From NCBI GenBank assembly GCA_947475295.1, contig CANJLF010000005.1, forward strand, positions 1 through 64,000: DNA of 64,000 bases, written 5' to 3'. This document shows positions 8,342 through 18,472 of this stretch, one piece after another. The position numbers and the translations under genes are program-made. Position 1 is the stretch's first letter, and each line of letters begins with the position of its first letter. This DNA is from Fidelibacterota bacterium (GTDB taxonomy: Bacteria > Pseudomonadota > Alphaproteobacteria > Rhodospirillales > Rhodospirillaceae). The notes beneath the pieces are model-generated. The model was given only the letters and a program-made list of their open reading frames with translations, was not told the DNA's origin and searched no databases.

Positions 8342-11300
8342 ATGACGACCAATACAGCCGCCGCGGGCAATAACGGGCTCGCCACTCTCATCGCTGCCGT
8401 TGTGGCCACGGCCGACAAAAAAATCGCCTCTAAAAATCCCCCGCAAAACCCCGACCTGTTTGCCCGCTTTGTGCGCCAGTTCTACGCCGGCAGCCCACCC
8501 GATGAGCTGGCGGGCCGCACGCCGCAGGCGCTCTGCGAAACCGCTGCCGGCGTCTGGGCGCTGATACAGACCCGCAAAACCGGCACGCCGAAAATCAGCA
8601 TCGGCAACAGCAGCGACAACGAGCGCTCGGTCATCCAGATCGTTAACGACGACATGCCGTTCCTGGTGAGCTCGCTCACCTGCGAGCTGGAGCGCATGGA
8701 GATGGGGCCCTTGCTGGTGATTCATCCGGTTCTCACCGTGCAGCGCGACGTCGACGGAAATCTGACTGCCTTGCGCATGGGCGGCGACGAAGGCGCCGGC
8801 ATGAAGAAGGGCGATACCACGGAATCGGTGATGTACATCGAGATCGCCGGCCATAGCGAAGATGAGATGGTCGACCGCCTGCGCGACAACTTGAAGTCCG
8901 TGCTGAACGATGTGCGTTTGGCCGTACGCGATTGGGCGGCCATGCGCCGCATCACCGGCCACTTCGCCACCGACTTTGACGGCCCGGTTGCGGGCGTAAA
9001 CCCCGCGCGCGCCAAGGAGGTCACCGACTTCCTGCACTGGCTTCATGACGACCACTTCACCTTCCTGGGCTATCGCCGCCTGAACCTGACCGGCAGCGGC
9101 AAGAACCGCACCTTCACCATCGAACAGCAGCACAGCCTGGGCGTGCTCACCAAATCGCGGCTAATGATTTTCGAAGGTGTGGCCGACGGCGCGCCGGTGC
9201 CGCCGCAGTTCGCGGAATTCCTGGAAAGCCGCAACCTTCTGCTGATCCTGAAAGCCAATCAGCGCTCGACCGTGCACCGCCGCGTGCATTTCGATGTCGT
9301 CGCAGTCAAGATCATCGACGACAAAGGCACCGTCACCGGCATTCACCTGCTGGTCGGCTTGTTCACCGCCGACGTCTATACCAACAGCCCGAATTTCGTG
9401 CCTGTGCTGCGCAACAAGCTCGATCGCATCCGCGCGCGCGTCGGCTTCCGTAAGGACAGCCACGACGACAAGATTCTTCAGAACGTCATGGAGAACCTGC
9501 CGCGCGACGAGCTGTTCGAGACCTCCGACGGCCAGCTGGTGGAAACCGCGCTGGGCATCCTGCATCTGCAGCAGCGCCCGCGCACCGCCGTGTTCCTGCG
9601 CCAGGACCAATTCGAGCGCTTCGCCTCGGTGCTGGTCTATGTGCCGCGTGACCGCTTCGATACAAACTTACGCCTCGCCATCGGCGACATTCTGGTCAAG
9701 GCTTTGGACGGACGGGTGTCCTCGTTCTACACGCAAGTCACCGACAGCCCTCTCGCGCGCATTCACTACATCATCGCGACGCGGCCCGGCCACGTTCCGC
9801 CCATTGACACCAAGGCCATTGAAGCGATGGTCACCAAGGCGGCCCGCGCCTGGACCGACGATCTGCGCGCGGCGCTGCTAAAAGCGCGCGGCGAGCGCGA
9901 CGGCGGCCAGCAGGCCGATGCTTATCTTCATGCTTTCCCGGCGGCCTATAAAGAGCGCTTCGATGCCGAGACCGCCGTCGGCGATATGGTGCGCATCAAT
10001 GCGGCCATGGAAAATAAGCAGGTCGGCATTCATGTTTATCAGGCGCCGGGCGCCACCGGCGGTACGGTTTACATCAAGATTTACAACGTTGGTGCGCCTC
10101 TGCCGCTGTCGGACGTGATGCCGGTCTTGGAAAACATGGGCTTTAAGGTCATGGGCGAAGAGCCCTTCCAGATCACGCCCGTCGGCAGCAGCAGCGGCCG
10201 CGGGCCCGTGTGGCTGCAGAACTTCGGCATGACGGTCGCCACCAATGTGCCGATCGACATCGTCAAGTCGCGCGCCGAGATCGAGGAAGCCTTCCGCCGC
10301 GTGTGGTGCGGCGATATGGAAAGCGACGGCTTCAATAAGCTGGTGGCCCTGGCCGACCTGGGCTGGCGCGAGGTCACGATTTTGCGCGCCTATGCCAAGT
10401 ATCTGCGCCAGGCGACCTTCCCCTTCTCGCAAGCCTATATCGAGAATGCGCTCGCTGCCCATCCAGCCGTGGCGCGCATGTTCGTGCAGATGTTCATGAC
10501 CAACTTCGATCCGGCCTTGAATACGGGCGCCAAAGCCAAAGCGTCCGCCGCTAAGGTGGAAGCTTTGCGCGCCGAAGTGCTGACGGCACTGGATGCGGTG
10601 ACCAATGCCGATGAGGACCGCATCTTGCGGCGCTATCTGAACCTGATCGACTCCACACTGCGCACCAACTACTTCCAAAAGGGTGCGGATGGGAATCCCA
10701 AGTCTTACACCTCCTTCAAGCTCAACAGCCGCACCATCGAAGAGCTGCCGCTGCCGCGCATGAATGTGGAAGTGTTTGTCTATGCGCCGCGCGTCGAGGC
10801 CATCCATTTGCGCGGCGGCAAGGTCGCGCGTGGCGGCATCCGCTGGTCGGATCGCCGCGAGGACTTCCGCTCGGAAGTCTTGGGCCTCGTCAAAGCCCAG
10901 ATGGTGAAAAACGCCGTCATCGTGCCGACGGGCTCGAAAGGCGGCTTTGTCGTCAAGCGTCCGCCCGCCACGGGCGGCCGCGAAGCGTTCCAGGCCGAGG
11001 GCATCGAATGCTACAAGACCTTGCAGCGCGGCCTTCTGGACATCACCGACAACATCGTCAACGACAAGCTGGTGCCGCCCAAAGACGTGGTGCGCAAGGA
11101 CGAGGACGATCCGTATCTTGTCGTCGCCGCCGACAAGGGTACTGCAACCTTCTCCGATATCGCCAACGGCGTGTCCGCCGAATACAATTTCTGGCTGGGC
11201 GATGCATATGCCTCGGGCGGATCGGTCGGTTACGACCACAAGGCCATGGGCATTACCGCGCGCGGCGCGTGGGAATGCGTCAAGCGCCACTTCCGTGAAT

Positions 11301-13231
11301 TCGGCGTCGATACCCAGACCCAGGAGTTTACCTGCGTCGGCGTCGGCGATATGTCGGGCGACGTTTTTGGCAACGGCATGCTGATGTCCAAGAAGACCAA
11401 GCTGCTGGCGGCCTTCAATCATCTGCATATCTTCATCGATCCCAATCCCACCGACACCGCCAAGAGCTATGCCGAGCGCGAGCGCATGTTCAGGCTGCCG
11501 CGTTCCAACTGGACCGACTACAACGCCAAACTGATATCCAAGGGCGGCGGGATCTTCGAGCGCAGCGCCAAGGCCATCAAGCTGTCGCCGGAGATGAGGG
11601 CGCTGCTGGAGATCAACAAGGCTGAAGCCACACCGGCCGAGATCATGAACGCCATTCTCAAGGCCAAGGTCGATCTCTTGTTCTTCGGCGGCATCGGCAC
11701 CTACGTGAAGAGTTCAGCCCAAGCCAATGCCGATGCGTCCGACAAGGCCAACGACGCCATCCGCGTCAACGGCAACCAGATCCGCGCTAAAGTGGTCGGC
11801 GAAGGCGCCAACCTCGGCATGACGCAGCCGGGCCGCATCGAAGCCGCCAAGAACGGTTTGCGCCTTAACACCGACGCCATCGACAACTCCGCCGGCGTCG
11901 ACTGCTCGGACCACGAGGTCAACATCAAGATCCTGCTGAACGTGCAGATGGGCATGGGCAAGCTGACTCTCCCGGCCCGCAATAAGCTGCTGGCCGAGAT
12001 GACTGAGGAAGTCGGCCATCTGGTCTTGCGCGACAATTACCAGCAAAGCCAGACCATCAGTATGATGCAGCAGCGCGGCGTGCAGCTCTTGGATGCGCAG
12101 CAGCGCACCATGAAGCTGTTCGAGCGCGAAGGCCTGCTGAACCGCGAGATCGAATATCTGCCCAGCGACGAGGAAATCCAGGAACGCATGGGCGCAGGCC
12201 TTGGCCTGACGCGGCCCGAGCTGGCGGTGTTCCTGCCCTACGGCAAGATGTGGCTTTACGACAAAATCGTCGCCAGCGATCTGCCCGACGATCCCATCAC
12301 CGAGCAGGACTTGCAGGAGTATTTCCCGACCCCTTTGCGTAAGAAATATGCCGAAGCCATTACACGGCACAAGCTGCGCCGCGAGATCATCGGCACCGTC
12401 GTCACCAACAACTTTATCAACCGTGTCGGGCCGGCGTTCCTGATCACGTTGATGGAGCGCACCGGCTTAGGCCCCGTCGACGTGGCGCGCGCCTATACGG
12501 TGACGGAAGCAGCCTATGGTCTGCGCGATATCTGGAGCGCCATCGAGGCGCTGGACAATAAAGTGCCGGCGGCCGTGCAGATGGAAATGCTGCTGGAAGT
12601 GGCGCGCATGCTGGAGCGCAGCGTGCAGTGGCTGTTGCGTCATGTGGCTTCGCCCATGGACATGACTAAGCAGATCAAACTGCTGAAGCCGGGCGTGGAG
12701 ACTCTGCGCAAGGCCTTGCCGACGGTCTGGTCCGACGAAGTGGCGGCTTACATCAAGCGTCAGGCCGAGATCTATCAAGGCAAGGGCGCGCCGGCGAAGC
12801 TGGCCCTGGAAGTGGCATCGATCTATCGCCTGGGAGCGGCCAACGACATCACCACCATCGCCGCCACCACCAAGCAGGCGATCCCGCAAGCCGCGCGGCT
12901 TTATTATCTGGTGGGCGAGCGTTTCGGCTTGGGGGCTTTGCGCGCCCGCACCGAGACCTTCGCCACCATCAGCCATTGGGACAAGCTGGCGGTCTCGGCC
13001 GCCATCGAAGAGCTGTTCGCCCATCAACGCAGCCTGGCCCAACGGGTCTCGGCGGCGGTTAAAGGCAAGCTCACACCCGAGAAGGCCCTGGAAACCTGGG
13101 TCGCCGATAACAAGGCCCGCATCGACCGCTACGATCAGGTGCTGGCCGAGGTGAAGGGCGCTGATGCCCTTAGCCTGTCCATGCTGACCGTCGCCAACCG
13201 CCAGCTCAGCGCCATGACGGCGGGACTATAA
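8342..13231 (+). CDS. NAD-specific glutamate dehydrogenase, large 180-kDa type
   Basis: This 1,629-residue enzyme deaminates L-glutamate to 2-oxoglutarate with NAD in the cytoplasm and normally acts in amino-acid catabolism. The size and layout match the large bacterial class: a long N-terminal regulatory region with ACT-like parts, a catalytic core at about residues 750-1250 and a C-terminal helical part. The core motif GGIRWSDRREDFRSEVLGL begins near residue 832, and the substrate-lysine segment VPTGSKGGF follows. The frame is open from a GTG at 8282, but the ATG at 8342 has GGGGAG (8327-8332) upstream and is preferred. It is a single-gene unit with a convergent glycosyltransferase gene 2 bases beyond its stop. 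Confidence 0.95.
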   Translation: MTTNTAAAGNNGLATLIAAVVATADKKIASKNPPQNPDLFARFVRQFYAGSPPDELAGRTPQALCETAAGVWALIQTRKTGTPKISIGNSSDNERSVIQIVNDDMPFLVSSLTCELERMEMGPLLVIHPVLTVQRDVDGNLTALRMGGDEGAGMKKGDTTESVMYIEIAGHSEDEMVDRLRDNLKSVLNDVRLAVRDWAAMRRITGHFATDFDGPVAGVNPARAKEVTDFLHWLHDDHFTFLGYRRLNLTGSGKNRTFTIEQQHSLGVLTKSRLMIFEGVADGAPVPPQFAEFLESRNLLLILKANQRSTVHRRVHFDVVAVKIIDDKGTVTGIHLLVGLFTADVYTNSPNFVPVLRNKLDRIRARVGFRKDSHDDKILQNVMENLPRDELFETSDGQLVETALGILHLQQRPRTAVFLRQDQFERFASVLVYVPRDRFDTNLRLAIGDILVKALDGRVSSFYTQVTDSPLARIHYIIATRPGHVPPIDTKAIEAMVTKAARAWTDDLRAALLKARGERDGGQQADAYLHAFPAAYKERFDAETAVGDMVRINAAMENKQVGIHVYQAPGATGGTVYIKIYNVGAPLPLSDVMPVLENMGFKVMGEEPFQITPVGSSSGRGPVWLQNFGMTVATNVPIDIVKSRAEIEEAFRRVWCGDMESDGFNKLVALADLGWREVTILRAYAKYLRQATFPFSQAYIENALAAHPAVARMFVQMFMTNFDPALNTGAKAKASAAKVEALRAEVLTALDAVTNADEDRILRRYLNLIDSTLRTNYFQKGADGNPKSYTSFKLNSRTIEELPLPRMNVEVFVYAPRVEAIHLRGGKVARGGIRWSDRREDFRSEVLGLVKAQMVKNAVIVPTGSKGGFVVKRPPATGGREAFQAEGIECYKTLQRGLLDITDNIVNDKLVPPKDVVRKDEDDPYLVVAADKGTATFSDIANGVSAEYNFWLGDAYASGGSVGYDHKAMGITARGAWECVKRHFREFGVDTQTQEFTCVGVGDMSGDVFGNGMLMSKKTKLLAAFNHLHIFIDPNPTDTAKSYAERERMFRLPRSNWTDYNAKLISKGGGIFERSAKAIKLSPEMRALLEINKAEATPAEIMNAILKAKVDLLFFGGIGTYVKSSAQANADASDKANDAIRVNGNQIRAKVVGEGANLGMTQPGRIEAAKNGLRLNTDAIDNSAGVDCSDHEVNIKILLNVQMGMGKLTLPARNKLLAEMTEEVGHLVLRDNYQQSQTISMMQQRGVQLLDAQQRTMKLFEREGLLNREIEYLPSDEEIQERMGAGLGLTRPELAVFLPYGKMWLYDKIVASDLPDDPITEQDLQEYFPTPLRKKYAEAITRHKLRREIIGTVVTNNFINRVGPAFLITLMERTGLGPVDVARAYTVTEAAYGLRDIWSAIEALDNKVPAAVQMEMLLEVARMLERSVQWLLRHVASPMDMTKQIKLLKPGVETLRKALPTVWSDEVAAYIKRQAEIYQGKGAPAKLALEVASIYRLGAANDITTIAATTKQAIPQAARLYYLVGERFGLGALRARTETFATISHWDKLAVSAAIEELFAHQRSLAQRVSAAVKGKLTPEKALETWVADNKARIDRYDQVLAEVKGADALSLSMLTVANRQLSAMTAGL

Positions 13232-13232
13232 A

Positions 13233-15284
13233 CTAAGGCTTACGCTTCGCGCAGAGAGCAACCCACTCGGCGCGAAGCGTGCCATAGAAGGCTTTGGCGA
13301 AAGCCGGCACATTGCAGACCTTTGAGTCTAAAAACTTCGCGCGCAAATTTTTGCGCAAGGCCTGAAGGGCCACCGTATTGGACGCCAGCGCCTTGGCTTG
13401 CGCGACTAGGTCATCGACCGAGGCCGCGACTCCTTCCGCATAACCGCCGTTGATGAGATGCGCTGCCGCGTGCCGTCCGCAGAAGCGGTCGCCCGGCACC
13501 GTCAGCACCGGCACACCCATATATAAAGCCTCGCAGGTCGTAAGGCCGCCGGAATAGGGCGCGGTGTCGAGGATGACGTCGACCTCGGCGTATTGCGCGA
13601 GGAAGGCGGCATGGAGCCCGCCGCTCCTGAAGGTCAGGCGGTCGGTCGAGATGCCGTGATCCATGAACAGGCTGATGATCCGGCCCTGGCGTGCTTCGTC
13701 CTTGAGATGGTAGCCGTTCAAGAGGAAGCGCGCCGTGGGCACGGCCTTCAGCACCGCCGCCCACAGGGCGATGGACGCTGCGCCGATTTTGGTGACTTCG
13801 CTGAAGGTGCCGAAGGTGACAAAGCCCTTTGTAAGGCACGGCGGCGACGCCACGTCCGGCCCATAGCTAGGCGGCCGGTAGCAAATATAGTCGGGCGCGA
13901 AACGCACGACGCGTTCGGTGTAATAGCGGTCATCGTTGGCGGGCGTATGCACCGCATCGCCCAGCAGCATGTCGATGGTCTCAAGTCCACGGGTGTCGAC
14001 GTAATCGCCCCAGGCCACTTGCAGCGGCGCAGGTCTAGCGGCGAACATCGGCAAGCGGTTGTGGGGTGCGTGACCCGAGAGATCGATGAGGATATCGATC
14101 TGGTCGTGGACAATCAGCTGCGCGAGATCGGGTGTCGAAAGCCCGCGCACATCGCGCCAATGATCGGCGGCGGTGCGGAAGTCGGCGGTATAGGGATCGA
14201 TCTTGGCGGTGGTGGAATAGCAGAAGAGTTCCCAGGCCTTCTTGTCACGGGCCTCGAATACCGGCAGCGCGAAAAACATCATGGCGTGAAACCGGAAATC
14301 GCCCGAGACAATGCCGATCCGTAGACGCCGCTTGGGCGCAAAATCGTGGGCGGAATTGAACACGGGCGCCGCGGCGTTCCGGTGCAGAGCGCCAAACTCC
14401 TTGTGGGCGGCAAACAGTTCGGCCCGCGATACATCCGCGACGTAGTGCAGGCACATCAGAAGGCTCGAGCGGATGGCGGCAAGATCGGGTTTTAGCGCCA
14501 GCACCGCGCGGCGGTGGGTCACCGCGTCCATGCTGCCGTCGTCCACCAGATCGGCCAGGCCGACATAAGCCGGCGCAAGATTGGGATTGAGGGCGATGGC
14601 TTTGCGGAAAGCGGCTTCGGCTTTGTCCTTGCGCCCGCCTTCGGCCAGAACCACGCCCAGATTGACATAGGCATCGGCGTGGCTCGGCATCAGCTCGATG
14701 GCCTTGCGGTAGGCGGCTTCCGCCGCCGACAGCCGGCCCGCCGCGTGCAGTGCGTTGCCGAGATTAAAGCGCAGCTCGCCCGAACGCGGTGCGTGTGCTA
14801 CGGCTTCGATGAGGACGGTGGCGGCGCTTTCGGGGTCACCGACGGACTTCAATATCAGCGCCATGTTGTTATGCGCGCCGATATGACCGGGCCGCAAGAC
14901 AACGACCCGGCGGAAGCTGTCCATGGCGTCGTCGAACAAACCGGCTTGGCGCTGGGCATTGCCGAGGTTGAACAGAATATCGGCTTGATCGGGCGCGGCG
15001 GCGTGAGCTTGAGCAAGGACCGCCACGGCTTCGGCGCTGCGCCCCTGGGCGAGCAGACCGTTGCCAAGGGTATTCAAATACAAAGCATTTGCAGGCGCGG
15101 TGGCCACGGCCTTGCGAGCCAAGGTCTCGGCTTCGGCTTGCAGGCCTTCATCCTGGGCAATGACCGCCAACAGATGTAGGGCATCGCCTTGCCGGGGCGA
15201 CGTGCTGAGAAGTTTCTGGGCGGCGGTCTTGGCGGCGGCGCGGTCGCCGGCCTCGTAGCGCGCGAAAGCTTGATCGAGAAGCAT
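13233..15284 (-). CDS. TPR protein with O-GlcNAc transferase (SPINDLY-type) domain
   Basis: This 683-residue protein has about seven tetratricopeptide repeats over residues 1-250 and a C-terminal GT41 domain from about residue 310. Recognisable GT41 elements are LRIGIVSGDFRFHAM, LIDLSGHAPHNRLPMF (with the conserved histidine), FVTFGTFSEVTKI, LDTAPYSGGLTTCEALYMGVPVLT and GDRFCGRHAAAHL. GT41 enzymes transfer GlcNAc, fucose or other sugars to Ser/Thr of proteins; bacterial members often modify flagellin or surface proteins. Neither donor nor target can be read here. It starts 10 bases after the MsbA-like gene, so the two are co-transcribed. Confidence 0.88.
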   Translation of the reverse strand: MLLDQAFARYEAGDRAAAKTAAQKLLSTSPRQGDALHLLAVIAQDEGLQAEAETLARKAVATAPANALYLNTLGNGLLAQGRSAEAVAVLAQAHAAAPDQADILFNLGNAQRQAGLFDDAMDSFRRVVVLRPGHIGAHNNMALILKSVGDPESAATVLIEAVAHAPRSGELRFNLGNALHAAGRLSAAEAAYRKAIELMPSHADAYVNLGVVLAEGGRKDKAEAAFRKAIALNPNLAPAYVGLADLVDDGSMDAVTHRRAVLALKPDLAAIRSSLLMCLHYVADVSRAELFAAHKEFGALHRNAAAPVFNSAHDFAPKRRLRIGIVSGDFRFHAMMFFALPVFEARDKKAWELFCYSTTAKIDPYTADFRTAADHWRDVRGLSTPDLAQLIVHDQIDILIDLSGHAPHNRLPMFAARPAPLQVAWGDYVDTRGLETIDMLLGDAVHTPANDDRYYTERVVRFAPDYICYRPPSYGPDVASPPCLTKGFVTFGTFSEVTKIGAASIALWAAVLKAVPTARFLLNGYHLKDEARQGRIISLFMDHGISTDRLTFRSGGLHAAFLAQYAEVDVILDTAPYSGGLTTCEALYMGVPVLTVPGDRFCGRHAAAHLINGGYAEGVAASVDDLVAQAKALASNTVALQALRKNLRAKFLDSKVCNVPAFAKAFYGTLRAEWVALCAKRKP

Positions 15285-15294
15285 GCGCTGGTAC

Positions 15295-17106
15295 CTAATC
15301 TGCCGCTATGCCGGCATTACCCGGCAGGAATTGCAGCGCATGAAGGCGGGCATAGATGCCGCCCTTGGCCAGCAGCGCGCCGTGATCGCCGGTCTCCACC
15401 ACGCCACCCTGATCGACAACACAGATTTGATCGGCGGCGGCGACGGTGGACAAGCGATGGGCAATAACCAACGTCGTGCGTCCTTGTTTGAGGCGCTCGA
15501 GGGCGGCTTGAACCTGACGCTCGGATTCGGCGTCGAGCGCGCTGGTGGCTTCGTCCAACAGCAGGATCGGTGCATCCTTCAGAAGCGCGCGCGCGATGGC
15601 GACGCGTTGGCGCTGGCCGCCAGATAAAGTCTGGCCGCGCTCGCCAACCATCGTATCGTAACCTTGCGGCAGGCTCGCGACAAACTCATGAGCGCCGGCG
15701 GCGCGGGCCGCCTGCTCAACTTCGGCATCGCTGGCCGACGGGCGGCCATAGCGAATGTTGGCGCGCAGAGTGTCATCGAACAGCACAACGTCCTGGCTGA
15801 CGAGAGCGATGGAATCGCGCAGCGACGCCAGGGTCACGTTGGTGACGTTTTGGCCGTCGATGAGAATGGCGCCGGCGGTGACATCGTAAAAGCGCGGGAT
15901 GAGATTGAGGATGGTGGTTTTGCCGGCGCCCGAGGGACCCACCAGCGCGGTGGTCTTACCGGAGGGAGCGGTGAAGCTGATGCCCTTCAGGGCTTCCATC
16001 TCACCCCCATAGGAGAAGGTCACGCCATCGAAGCGCAGCTCGCCCCGTGAAACTTGTAGCGCCGTGGCGCCCAGTTTTTCCGCCATGGCCGGTTTGGTGT
16101 CGAGCACCGCGAACAGGCGTTGCGCGCCGGCCAAGCCCTCGTTGACATTGGCGTTGGCATTGGCGAGCGCCTTCATGGGTCTATAGGCGGAGAGCAACGC
16201 GGTGATGAAGGAGAAGAACGCGCCGGCGGAGGTATCGCCGTTGATGACGCGCCAGCCGCCGTAAACGATGACGATGGTCACGGCGACGCCGCCCAAAGTT
16301 TCCATGAGCGGACTGGCCAGCGCCTTCACGCGCTCGGCCCTGATCACCATGTCGCGGATGGTGGTGGTGAGAGCTTGCGCGCGCGCGGCTTCGTAGCTTT
16401 CCATACGGTAGGCTTTGACGAGGCGAATGCCCGAGAGGCTTTGCTCCACCAAGGTCATGAAGGCGCCGGTCTGGGCTTGGGTGTCGGCGGTCACGCGGCG
16501 CAAGCGCCGGCCCAGGGTCGAGATGGGAATCACCGTGGCCGGGAAAGCCACAAAGGCCACGGTCGCCAAAAGCCAGTCCTGATAGAACATGACGCCGACA
16601 AGAAAGACGATGGAGAGACTCTCGCGCCCCAGACCGGTCAGCGCCGTGGACACGGCCATGCGCATGGCGGCGATGTCGGTGGTGAGCCGCGAGATCAGCG
16701 TGCCGGTGCGATGAGCGGCAAAAAATGTCAGATCCATATGCAGGAGGTGGCGGAACAGGCGGTTCTGCAGATCGGTCAACACGGTCTGGCCGACCCGGGT
16801 CATGATCACGGTCTGGCCGTATGCGCCGACGCCCTTGACGGCGAAAGTCGCAAAAACCGCGAGGCCCACGGGCCAAAGCAGGTCCGCCCGCCGCTCGACA
16901 AAGACCTGGTTGACGACCGGGTCCATGAGCCAGGCCAGGGCGGCCGTTGAAAGCGCCACGGCCACCATGCACAGGCCGGCCAGCAAAAACCGACCGGCAT
17001 AGGGCGCCACCGCCTCCCTTAACAGACGCCGGTAAAGGGCGCCCGTGGGAAGAGGTCCCGGAAGAGGGGCGAGAAGTTGGCCGGGGGGTAAATCAGACAA
17101 AGCCAT
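15295..17106 (-). CDS. msbA: MsbA-like lipid ABC exporter (fused membrane and ATPase domains)
   Basis: This 603-residue half-transporter has six N-terminal membrane helices and a C-terminal nucleotide-binding domain. The Walker A motif GPSGAGKTT lies near residue 385, the signature LSGGQRQRVAIARAL near 494, Walker B LLLDEATSALD just after, and the H-loop AHRLSTV follows. MsbA flips core lipid A across the inner membrane. Other lipid or peptide exporters share this layout, so the substrate is inferred. The frame is open to 17223, but the ATG at 17106 gives the family N terminus. It heads a two-gene operon with the TPR-GT41 gene and diverges from a sugar aminotransferase. Confidence 0.85.
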   Translation of the reverse strand: MALSDLPPGQLLAPLPGPLPTGALYRRLLREAVAPYAGRFLLAGLCMVAVALSTAALAWLMDPVVNQVFVERRADLLWPVGLAVFATFAVKGVGAYGQTVIMTRVGQTVLTDLQNRLFRHLLHMDLTFFAAHRTGTLISRLTTDIAAMRMAVSTALTGLGRESLSIVFLVGVMFYQDWLLATVAFVAFPATVIPISTLGRRLRRVTADTQAQTGAFMTLVEQSLSGIRLVKAYRMESYEAARAQALTTTIRDMVIRAERVKALASPLMETLGGVAVTIVIVYGGWRVINGDTSAGAFFSFITALLSAYRPMKALANANANVNEGLAGAQRLFAVLDTKPAMAEKLGATALQVSRGELRFDGVTFSYGGEMEALKGISFTAPSGKTTALVGPSGAGKTTILNLIPRFYDVTAGAILIDGQNVTNVTLASLRDSIALVSQDVVLFDDTLRANIRYGRPSASDAEVEQAARAAGAHEFVASLPQGYDTMVGERGQTLSGGQRQRVAIARALLKDAPILLLDEATSALDAESERQVQAALERLKQGRTTLVIAHRLSTVAAADQICVVDQGGVVETGDHGALLAKGGIYARLHALQFLPGNAGIAAD

Positions 17107-17152
17107 ATTTCGACACTTAACGCCGCCGCTTATAAGTTGTCCAGGCGGGCTT

Positions 17153-17197
17153 ACCCGTCCCGGGCGGAGACCCGGGGGTTCTGCACCCGTCCCGGGC
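17153..17197. repeat. 13-bp direct repeat within a GC-rich hairpin region
   Basis: ACCCGTCCCGGGC occurs at 17153-17165 and 17185-17197, 32 bases apart start to start. The sequence between holds further CCCGGG palindromes that can pair into hairpins. It lies in the 213-base space between divergent msbA and the aminotransferase gene and resembles the dispersed CCCGGG-type palindromes common in alphaproteobacterial genomes. Confidence 0.55.
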
Positions 17198-17319
17198 ATG
17201 GCCCCGCCCCATTCCATTTGCAAGCGTTGTAGCCAGGGTTTACTTTCCCCTTAAGACCGGTAAACGGACCATCGGCTCCACTTTGACCCCGTTCCCCGGC
17301 AGCCAGGACCTTCCCCTTC

Positions 17320-18471
17320 ATGCGTGATTCAGCGACCGCCCCGATCGATGTCTCTGCGATCGCTTTTATCGATCTGCAGGCCCAGAGAGCACGCATCGGC
17401 GCGCGCATGGATGCGGCCATCGGCCGGGTGCTGAACCACGGCGGCTTCATCATGGGCCCGGAAGTGGCCGAAGTGGAACGCAAGCTAGCCGCCCACTGCG
17501 GCGCGAAGCACGTCATCACCTGTTCCAGCGGCACCACCGCCATTGCGATGGCGCTGATGGCCAAGGACGTGGGCCGCGGCGATGCCGTGTTCGTGCCGTC
17601 CTTTACTTTCACGGCGACGGCGGAAGCACCCGCGATTCTGGGTGCGACGCCGGTGTTCGTCGATGTCCTGCCCGATACCTTTAACCTCGACCCCGCCAGC
17701 CTTGAGCGCGCCGTCGCCGTCGCCAAGCAGACCGGCTTGCGCCCGGCCTGCGTCATCCCGGTCGATCTTTTCGGTCAGCCCGTGGACTTTGACGCCGTCC
17801 GCGCCGTCACCGATCGTCACGGCTTGTGGATTCTGGACGATGCCGCGCAAAGCTACGGCGCGCGCTATAAGGGCAAGGCGCTGGGCACCTGCGCCGATAT
17901 CACCGCGACGAGTTTTTATCCCTCCAAACCCTTGGGCTGCTACGGCGACGGCGGCGCGCTTTTCACCGGCGACGACGAGCTCGCCAAGCGCCTGCGTCAG
18001 GTGCGCGTGCACGGCCAGAACCACGACCGCAATGAAAACGCCCGCGTCGGTCTGACCGGACGATTTGATTCCATCCAAGCCGCGGTGCTCTTGGAAAAAC
18101 TCGCGATTTTCGACGCGGAATGTACCGAGCGCGACACTGTTGCGGCACGTTATGCCGCCGGCCTCAAGGACGTCGTGACCACGCCCTTCGTGCGGCCCGA
18201 CTGCACATCGGTCTGGGCGCAGTACACCATCAAGTCGCCGCGCCGCGACCGCATCGCCGCGACGCTGCAGGCGCAAGGCATCCCGAGCGCCATCCATTAT
18301 CTCAAGCCTATCCACACGCAGCCGCCCTATCGCGGCTTCCCGGTCGCCAGCGGCGGACTGCCCGTGACCGAGCGTTTGGCGCAGGAGGTCATCAGCCTGC
18401 CCATACATCCCTACCTCACGGTGGAAGCGCAAGAGCGCATCATTGCCGCCGTGCGGGCGGGCGTGGCTTGA
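17320..18471 (+). CDS. DegT/DnrJ/EryC1-type nucleotide-sugar aminotransferase (WbpE/GnnB-like)
   Basis: This 383-residue PLP enzyme transfers an amino group to a keto-sugar nucleotide. The N-terminal FIDLQAQRARI, the GPEVAEVE segment, the DDAAQSYGARYKG motif and the PLP lysine (K203 in SFYPSKPLGCYGDGG) match the WbpE/WlbC/GnnB branch, which aminates UDP-3-keto-GlcNAc derivatives at C3. It is followed one base after its stop codon by the GTG start of a Gfo/Idh oxidoreductase that would supply the 3-keto substrate. Whether the substrate is the hexose (GnnB) or the uronic acid (WbpE) is open; no WbpA-type 6-dehydrogenase is present in the window. Confidence 0.88.
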   Translation: MRDSATAPIDVSAIAFIDLQAQRARIGARMDAAIGRVLNHGGFIMGPEVAEVERKLAAHCGAKHVITCSSGTTAIAMALMAKDVGRGDAVFVPSFTFTATAEAPAILGATPVFVDVLPDTFNLDPASLERAVAVAKQTGLRPACVIPVDLFGQPVDFDAVRAVTDRHGLWILDDAAQSYGARYKGKALGTCADITATSFYPSKPLGCYGDGGALFTGDDELAKRLRQVRVHGQNHDRNENARVGLTGRFDSIQAAVLLEKLAIFDAECTERDTVAARYAAGLKDVVTTPFVRPDCTSVWAQYTIKSPRRDRIAATLQAQGIPSAIHYLKPIHTQPPYRGFPVASGGLPVTERLAQEVISLPIHPYLTVEAQERIIAAVRAGVA

Positions 18472-18472
18472 T

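Noticed and set aside
9878-11428. 516-codon open frame antisense to glutamate dehydrogenase
   Set aside because: It lies wholly opposite a well-conserved gene, is histidine-, arginine- and glycine-rich as expected of antisense GC-rich coding DNA, and has no family features.
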